Assembly: GCF_040706615.1 (NCBI RefSeq)
Contig: NZ_JAPDRF010000006.1
Span: 124,001-188,000 of the forward strand
Length of the DNA stretch: 64,000 nt
Source: Lentisalinibacter sediminis
GTDB taxonomy: Bacteria > Pseudomonadota > Gammaproteobacteria > Steroidobacterales > Woeseiaceae
Reading direction: 5' to 3'
Shown here: piece by piece, positions 59,177 through 64,000 of the stretch
Position numbering within the stretch: position 1 is the first letter of the stretch
How the letters are laid out: each line of letters starts with the position of its first letter
The notes under the pieces: generated by a model
Seen by the model: only the letters and a program-made list of their open reading frames with translations
What the model was told of the DNA's origin: nothing
Database searches by the model: none
Translations under genes and position numbers: made by a program

Positions 59177-62100
59177 TCAGCCGCCGGCGGTCGGTTCCCC
59201 GGGATCCGCACCGTCCTCCGGCGGCGGCTGCGCGGCGCCCGCCTGGCGGTCGGCGGTGAGAGTCACTTTCATGGCGACCCGGTCGTTGTCGGTCAACGAC
59301 GCTTCGACCGCCTCCGTCACGAGTACCCGGCCTTCCAGCTCGCTGCCCGCGGCCAGTATGGTCTCGCGCAGATTCGCCGCCCGCTCGGCGGCGAGCGCCG
59401 CCAGGGCTCCCTCCTCCAGCGGCTGCAGGGGCACGAGTTCGTCCGCAAGGTCGGCGGCGTAGGCCGTGGCGTCGAAACGCGCCTCGCCAGACTGTCCAGG
59501 CTCACCCTCGGCCGTCTCCGCCACCCGGGTGTTCTGTGCGCGCAGCGCATCCAGCCGGGACTGCGGATCCTCCACGGTGGCCAGTTCCCGGTACAACGCC
59601 TCCAGCGCCTCCCGGCGCCGCTCCGCATACATGGCGGCGGCCTCTCCCTCGGCGGCGACGCCGATCACCCGCTCGGACACGGCGGCCTCCAGCTTCGCCT
59701 CGCGCAGCGCCCGCGCATCGGCCGCCGGTGCCTGCACCGGCGGCAGCTCCAGTACGAGCTGGGGACGCAGGGTCAGCGCCTCGGCCAGATTAGCCGCCTT
59801 CTCCACCTCCGGCGGCGTGAGATCGGCGCGGCCCGGCAGGAAGGTGACCTGCTCGAGCTCGCCGGCCTCCACGCCGAGCAGGTTGCCGAGCAGCGCGAAC
59901 GGGGAGGTGGCGATCTTCACGATCAGGTTGCCCAGCGCCTTCGCCACGATGCCACCGATGCTGAACTCGGGGTCGTCGACCTCGCCGGTGATGGGCAGGT
60001 CCACGTCGATGGTGCCGCTCGCGTCCTTCAGCAGGGCCACGGCGAGTCCCAGCGGAAGGCTCATGGCGTCGGGGTGATCCACCTTCTCGCCCAGCTCGAA
60101 TTCCCGCAGCACGATGTTGTTGTCGCCGACCAGTCTTCCGTCGGTGAGCCGGTAGCCGAGATCCAGGTCCAGCCGGCCGCTAGCGATCTTGCGCCCGGCG
60201 AACGGCACCGAGTAGGCCGAGAAGCGGGGCATGGCCACGTTCTCGAACTCCGCGCGCAGGTCCGTATTCTCGGCCGGCGCCAGCGGCGTGACGCTGCCGG
60301 TGATGCGCAGGAAACCGTACTCGTCCACCTTGCCCTCCAGCGACACCGAGGAGGGTTCGGCGCTGGCGGTGGCAATCGTGGAGAGTTCGCCATTCAGCTC
60401 CGCGATCTTCACGCTGAAAGGCAGCGGCAGAGAGCGGTCGGCAAAGTCGGCAGCACCGTCGGCGATCACCACCCGGCCCACCGTCACGCGGATCGGCAGC
60501 TCCTCGCCTTCCGCCGCGGGCGGCCCGGACTCACCGGCGGCCGCCCCGTCGCCGGCCGGCTCACTCGCATCGGCGTCGGCATCGGCCTCGCCCTTCGCCA
60601 CCCGGCCGAGGTTCACACGCCCCTGTTCGGTGATGAGGATGTCGCCATAGGGCCGCTCCAGTCGCACTTCGGAGACTTCGAGATCCCGGTCCGCCAGGCT
60701 GAAGACGATGCCGCTGGCGGCCACCCGATCCCAGCTGCCGAGCCGGGTGCCGAGGTCGGTCTCGGTGATCAGGAAGTCGCGGATGGCGACGTCGCCCGCG
60801 AAACGCAGCGGATCGTCCGGGGAGGTGGCCAGCCGGGCATCGGCGTCGAGCACGCCGGAGTCCAGGCTGACGTCCGCGAGCGGCTGGATGTAGGGGTGGC
60901 TCCAGGCCAGCGGGATACTGTCGATGCCGAGGCCGAAGTCTGCCAGCAGTTCCGGCAGCACCGTGAGGGTGCCGTCCAGTTCCGCGCGGCCGCCGCGGCC
61001 GCTCTGCAGCGAGAGCGTCGTCGGGAAGGACGCTCCGGGCTCGTTGTCGAGGTCACGGATCTCCAGCTGGACGGCGTCGACTCCCATTTCGGCGGCCGGC
61101 TCCACGCTCTCGTCGCGCAGGCTCGCCGCGAGGTCGGCGATGCGGAATCGCCCGAGGGAGAGCCGCCAGGGTTCCGCTTCGTCCGCAGTCCCGTCGTCCG
61201 CCGTCTCGTCTTTCGCGGTGCCGTCTTCCGCCGTCGGCGCGGCTTCTCTCGCCGGCAGATTGCGCACGACGTCCAGGGTGCCCTCCGCGTCCCGGTGCAG
61301 CGCCAGTACGGCCCCCTCGATGTCGAAACTCCCGGCGGACACGCTGCGCTCGGGCCAGCGCAGGCGCCCGCCGGCCAGCGCGATCCGCGGCACCGACAGG
61401 AGTTCCCGCGGCTCGCGTCCGGGCCCGCCGTCGGCCGCCGCCGGGAAGGTGAGGATGCGCACGTCGTTGAAGACCACGTCGAGATCGTCCACGGTCGCGC
61501 CGAGGGCGCCGTCCGGCCGGGTCGCGACGTTGTAGGTGAAGTCGATGTCGGCCTCGCCGTCGGTGATGTCCAGGCCGGTCTCGTGGCGGATATAGGCCGA
61601 GAGCAGCTCGAAATGGGAACCGTCGATCGCCGCCTCCCCCGCGGCGCGGAACGGGTTCATCTGCAGGCTGCCCGACCAGGTGAGCGTGCCTTCGCTCGCG
61701 GTCCGGATCACCACCTGCTGGGTGCCGGGCTGTTCGGGCAGCGTGTTCAGCCCCTGGACGCGTACGTCCACGGGCCCGAAGCGGGTCTCCACGGGCTGGG
61801 GCGGCACCGCGTCGCGCCAGTGCAGGGCGGCGTCGGTCACCGCGGCGTCGTGCAAGATGAGGCGCAGCGGTCCGCCTTCTTCATCCGGTGGCGGCGATTC
61901 CTCCGCCGCCGGCGGGCGGGCCTCCAGCAGGCGGCGGAAGTTGAACGCACCGTCGCCCTCCCGCGAGACGAACAGCTCCGGGGCATCGATGCGGAACTCG
62001 GCGAAGGTCCAGGCCCAGCGGAACAGCGAACTCGTCTGAAAGTTGACGTGGATCTGCCGCACCCGCGCCAGCGGTTCGGCCGCGGGGTCGTCCAGCGCCA

Positions 62101-62305
62101 GGCCATCTATCGTGAGGCTCAGCACATACGGGTTGATGGCCACGCGCTCGAGGCGGAGTTCGGAGTCGAACTGTTCCGCCACCGCCCTGACCGCCTGGCG
62201 CTCGACCAGCCAGGGGGCCAGGAAGAAGCCGGCCAGGGTCCAGGCGGCGATCAGCCCCGCCAGGACGATCAGCAGGCGGCGGTGGCGTCGCAGGAGATTA
62301 CGCAT
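59177..62305 (-). CDS. DUF748/AsmA-like envelope protein
   Basis: The 1042-residue protein has an N-terminal membrane anchor (LLIVLAGLIAAWTLAGFFLAPWL) and long repetitive beta strands typical of AsmA/DUF748 proteins (LDVDLPITGEVDDPEFSIGGIVAKALGNLIVKIATSPFALLGNLL is the DUF748 signature near 780). It probably spans the periplasm and may aid lipid transport or outer-membrane assembly. A run EDGTAKDETADDGTADEAE (about residue 365) is a short degenerate tandem repeat. The C-terminal 200 residues are helical. It overlaps the next upstream gene by 8 bp. Confidence 0.92.
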   Translation of the reverse strand: MRNLLRRHRRLLIVLAGLIAAWTLAGFFLAPWLVERQAVRAVAEQFDSELRLERVAINPYVLSLTIDGLALDDPAAEPLARVRQIHVNFQTSSLFRWAWTFAEFRIDAPELFVSREGDGAFNFRRLLEARPPAAEESPPPDEEGGPLRLILHDAAVTDAALHWRDAVPPQPVETRFGPVDVRVQGLNTLPEQPGTQQVVIRTASEGTLTWSGSLQMNPFRAAGEAAIDGSHFELLSAYIRHETGLDITDGEADIDFTYNVATRPDGALGATVDDLDVVFNDVRILTFPAAADGGPGREPRELLSVPRIALAGGRLRWPERSVSAGSFDIEGAVLALHRDAEGTLDVVRNLPAREAAPTAEDGTAKDETADDGTADEAEPWRLSLGRFRIADLAASLRDESVEPAAEMGVDAVQLEIRDLDNEPGASFPTTLSLQSGRGGRAELDGTLTVLPELLADFGLGIDSIPLAWSHPYIQPLADVSLDSGVLDADARLATSPDDPLRFAGDVAIRDFLITETDLGTRLGSWDRVAASGIVFSLADRDLEVSEVRLERPYGDILITEQGRVNLGRVAKGEADADADASEPAGDGAAAGESGPPAAEGEELPIRVTVGRVVIADGAADFADRSLPLPFSVKIAELNGELSTIATASAEPSSVSLEGKVDEYGFLRITGSVTPLAPAENTDLRAEFENVAMPRFSAYSVPFAGRKIASGRLDLDLGYRLTDGRLVGDNNIVLREFELGEKVDHPDAMSLPLGLAVALLKDASGTIDVDLPITGEVDDPEFSIGGIVAKALGNLIVKIATSPFALLGNLLGVEAGELEQVTFLPGRADLTPPEVEKAANLAEALTLRPQLVLELPPVQAPAADARALREAKLEAAVSERVIGVAAEGEAAAMYAERRREALEALYRELATVEDPQSRLDALRAQNTRVAETAEGEPGQSGEARFDATAYAADLADELVPLQPLEEGALAALAAERAANLRETILAAGSELEGRVLVTEAVEASLTDNDRVAMKVTLTADRQAGAAQPPPEDGADPGEPTAGG

Positions 62306-63152
62306 GGGCGGCTCCCTCCGCGGCTTCCTCCTGCTCGGTCTCCTCGTGCCACTCGAAGATGTTCATCTCGATGAAGATGAAGGCCACCAGCCACAGGAAG
62401 GCGTCCCAGAAGTCGAGGAAGTCGCCGTCGATGCCCCAGTAGATGGCGCAGGCGAACAGCACGGCGTAGAGGAAGCCCTTGATCCATTTGTTGATGGCCA
62501 GCAGGCGGTCGCTGAGCAGGCCTTTCAGCTGCAGCCACACCTCGGCTTCGAGCAGGGCCACCACGATGAGCCAGTCCCCGGCATTGATGATGTCCGTCAG
62601 CGCCAGCGACTTCGCCAGTCCGAGCTGCTCCGGCGTGCCCACGATCTTCGTGCCCGCGATCTGCAGGATGGGCTGGCCCTGCATGGCCGCGCAGGCCTCG
62701 GCGGTCAGGCGCGGGTACTCGTCCAGGGTGGCCACCCAGGCGTAGCCCTTGTCTGCCAGCGCGCACACGTTCACGCGGCCCAGCTCGACCAGGTCGGTGA
62801 CGACGAAGTATTTGCTGACATAGCCGTAGAAGGCATAGACGATGAAGGCGTAGCAGACGCCGCGCACGGCGGTCAGTATCCACTTCAGCCGGCCCTCGAG
62901 CTTCTCGTCGGGGATGACCGCCGTCTCGAGCTCGAACAGGAGCAGCAGGACGACCCAGGCCATCGTGTCGACGGTGGCCGAGAACGCCTCCACCAGGTTG
63001 CTCCAGGTGACGCCGTCGACGAACACCTCCTTGCTGGCGGCGTAGTCGTCCAGGAAGAACAGCCAGACGTTCAGCGCCAGCAGGCAGTAGACGGTGTACT
63101 TGAAGGCGCGGAACCAGACATGGCCCGGTCCGAGCTTTGTCAGGGCGTTCAA
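62298..63152 (-). CDS. Membrane protein of unknown function
   Basis: The 284-residue protein has about six hydrophobic helices (AFKYTVYCLLALNVWLFFLDD, TMAWVVLLLLFELET, GFLYAVLFACAIYWGIDG, LWLVAFIFIEMNIFEW) and a long polar loop (about 130-170) with two Cys that may form a disulfide in the periplasm. No family recognised. It overlaps the DUF748 gene, suggesting an operon. Confidence 0.75.
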   Translation of the reverse strand: MNALTKLGPGHVWFRAFKYTVYCLLALNVWLFFLDDYAASKEVFVDGVTWSNLVEAFSATVDTMAWVVLLLLFELETAVIPDEKLEGRLKWILTAVRGVCYAFIVYAFYGYVSKYFVVTDLVELGRVNVCALADKGYAWVATLDEYPRLTAEACAAMQGQPILQIAGTKIVGTPEQLGLAKSLALTDIINAGDWLIVVALLEAEVWLQLKGLLSDRLLAINKWIKGFLYAVLFACAIYWGIDGDFLDFWDAFLWLVAFIFIEMNIFEWHEETEQEEAAEGAAHA

Positions 63153-63210
63153 CGGCTCACTGCTCCTCTATCCGGCGGCGCATGACATCGGGCGGCATCA
63201 CCGCTCAATC

Positions 63211-63762
63211 CTACCGCAGGCCCCGGCGGCGGCGCTCCTTCTTCTCCGCGCGGCGCCGGGACCGCTCAGCCTTCTTCTCCCGCTTCTCGCGCCGCCGCTC
63301 CGCCTTCGCCTGCCGCGCCCCGGCCAGTTCCGGCACGCGGGACTCGACCAGCGGGCGCAGGCCGTACTCGAATACGCCGTAGGCGGCGGCCAGCAGCCCG
63401 ATGCCCCAGAAACGCAGCCGCTCCAGCACCCACAGCGGCCAGAGCAGGGCGAGGAAGCCGTTCAGGACGGACATGAAGCCCAGGCGGAAGACGAACTCGA
63501 TGAGTTCGCCGACCAGGAAGTCCGTGACGCCGGCGCTCTCGGCCACGTCGTCGGCGATCATGCGCGCCTCCAGGATCAGGAAGCTCACCACCACGCCGAG
63601 GCCGTAGAGACCGCCGCCGCGGGCCGTCCACAGACCCACCAGCCAGCCGCGGATGCGCGTGATTGCCGTGCGCGGCTCGGCGCGCACCTCCCGCGCGATG
63701 CGCAGCTGGCGCGCGATGCGGCCCTCCTTCTTCGCCGTCCCCTCCTTCTCCGCCTCTGCCAT
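63211..63762 (-). CDS. Membrane protein with basic tail, function unknown
   Basis: The 183-residue protein (ATG 63762; GTG 63786 possible) has a charged N-terminus, three hydrophobic segments (GLYGLGVVVSFLILEARM, FRLGFMSVLNGFLALLWPLWVLE, FWGIGLLAAAYGVFEYG) and a strongly basic 45-residue C-terminal helix of Arg/Lys/Glu. It begins within 10 bp of the end of the HAD gene. No family recognised. Confidence 0.75.
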   Translation of the reverse strand: MAEAEKEGTAKKEGRIARQLRIAREVRAEPRTAITRIRGWLVGLWTARGGGLYGLGVVVSFLILEARMIADDVAESAGVTDFLVGELIEFVFRLGFMSVLNGFLALLWPLWVLERLRFWGIGLLAAAYGVFEYGLRPLVESRVPELAGARQAKAERRREKREKKAERSRRRAEKKERRRRGLR

Positions 63763-63770
63763 GACCGTGC

Positions 63771-64000
63771 TCAGTGGCCCCGCCACCAGTCCGGCAGGTC
63801 GGCGACGGAATCGAGTACGGCGGCCGGCCGTACGTCGTCCGTCGACTCCTCGCCGCGATACTTGCCGGTGCGCACGAGCACGCCGCCGATGCCGGCCTCC
63901 TGCGCGCCGCCCACGTCGGCGCGCAGGTCGTCGCCGACCATCACGGTCTCGCCGGCCGCGCTGCCGAGTTTCGCAAGCGCCGTCTCGAAAAAGGGCACCG
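63771..64000 (-). CDS. HAD-superfamily phosphatase, C-terminal part (5' end outside window)
   Basis: The visible 75 residues, FFETALAKLGSAAGETVMVGDDLRADVGGAQEAGIGGVLVRTGKYR, carry HAD motif IV (GDD...D) and the ending typical of class IIA HAD enzymes such as LHPP and NagD-like proteins. The N-terminal catalytic Asp is beyond the window. Confidence 0.88.
   Translation of the reverse strand, partial: VPFFETALAKLGSAAGETVMVGDDLRADVGGAQEAGIGGVLVRTGKYRGEESTDDVRPAAVLDSVADLPDWWRGH

Noticed and set aside
59123..62374. 1083-codon plus-strand frame opposite the DUF748 gene
   Set aside because: The minus strand has a membrane anchor and DUF748 signature; the plus frame is Arg/Gly/Val-rich and covers the gap near the tRNA.

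Overview
The window is about 64 kb of very GC-rich bacterial DNA, densely coding on both strands, with third-position GC so strong that most reading frames have long antisense shadows. TonB receptor, type Vd patatin, OmpA, lipoproteins, DjlA, DUF748/AsmA-like protein and YbaK point to a Gram-negative gammaproteobacterium, probably free-living or marine (BCCT osmolyte transporter, PhoX, alpha carbonic anhydrase). The dispersed palindromes resemble the REP elements of Pseudomonas and Xanthomonadales. Genus cannot be fixed from the sequence. No prophage, insertion sequence, CRISPR array or rRNA was seen; there is one tRNA (Ala, CGC).

Layout. 1-5.6 kb: a large secreted protein (cut by the window edge), an ECF sigma factor and a divergent Ser/Thr kinase with TPR repeats, with four 11-bp tandem repeats in the divergent gap. 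5.7-9.9 kb: SbcD-like phosphoesterase, DUF1761, AraC regulator, OmpA-domain protein, small coiled-coil protein. 10-18.7 kb: Tat-exported PhoX, peroxiredoxin-like/2OG-oxygenase fusion, DjlA, lipoprotein, DUF6351 protein, YpfJ protease. 18.7-26.3 kb: TonB receptor, HypT-like LysR regulator, D-cysteine desulfhydrase/L-cysteate lyase homologue, DAACS symporter, D-aminoacylase-like lipoprotein, PEBP protein. 26.4-35.9 kb: PlpD-like patatin, small genes, family-3 binding protein, DUF427, cold-shock protein, BCCT transporter coupled to a universal stress protein, MFS transporter, DUF4124 protein. 35.9-41.8 kb: an FMN/Fe-S oxidoreductase, coiled-coil protein and methyltransferase operon divergent from a RedY-like protein, SDR and LysR. 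41.8-50.8 kb: outer-membrane-like protein, carbonic anhydrase, HMG-CoA reductase, SOUL protein, YbaK, ZIP transporter, cytochrome c, DUF2182, DUF1326, DUF1330, ArsR plus SRPBCC. 50.8-64 kb: zinc metalloprotease, DUF72, secreted protein, Mut7-C nuclease, second ZIP transporter, coiled-coil stress protein, glutathionyl-hydroquinone reductase, DUF4136 lipoprotein, tRNA-Ala, DUF748 protein, two membrane proteins and a HAD phosphatase (cut by the edge).

The most distinctive structure is a family of short palindromes with a GTAG (once GTGG) foot, present at 19 intergenic loci. Stem variants keep base pairing, 17 of 19 loci touch a gene 3' end, and in eight genes the TAG of the GTAG foot is itself the stop codon. 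The second is a 38-bp repeat present twice 1.4 kb apart: once in frame inside the zinc metalloprotease and once across the start of the divergent DUF72 gene. The third is the ECF sigma/kinase/secreted-protein trio with its helically phased tandem repeat.
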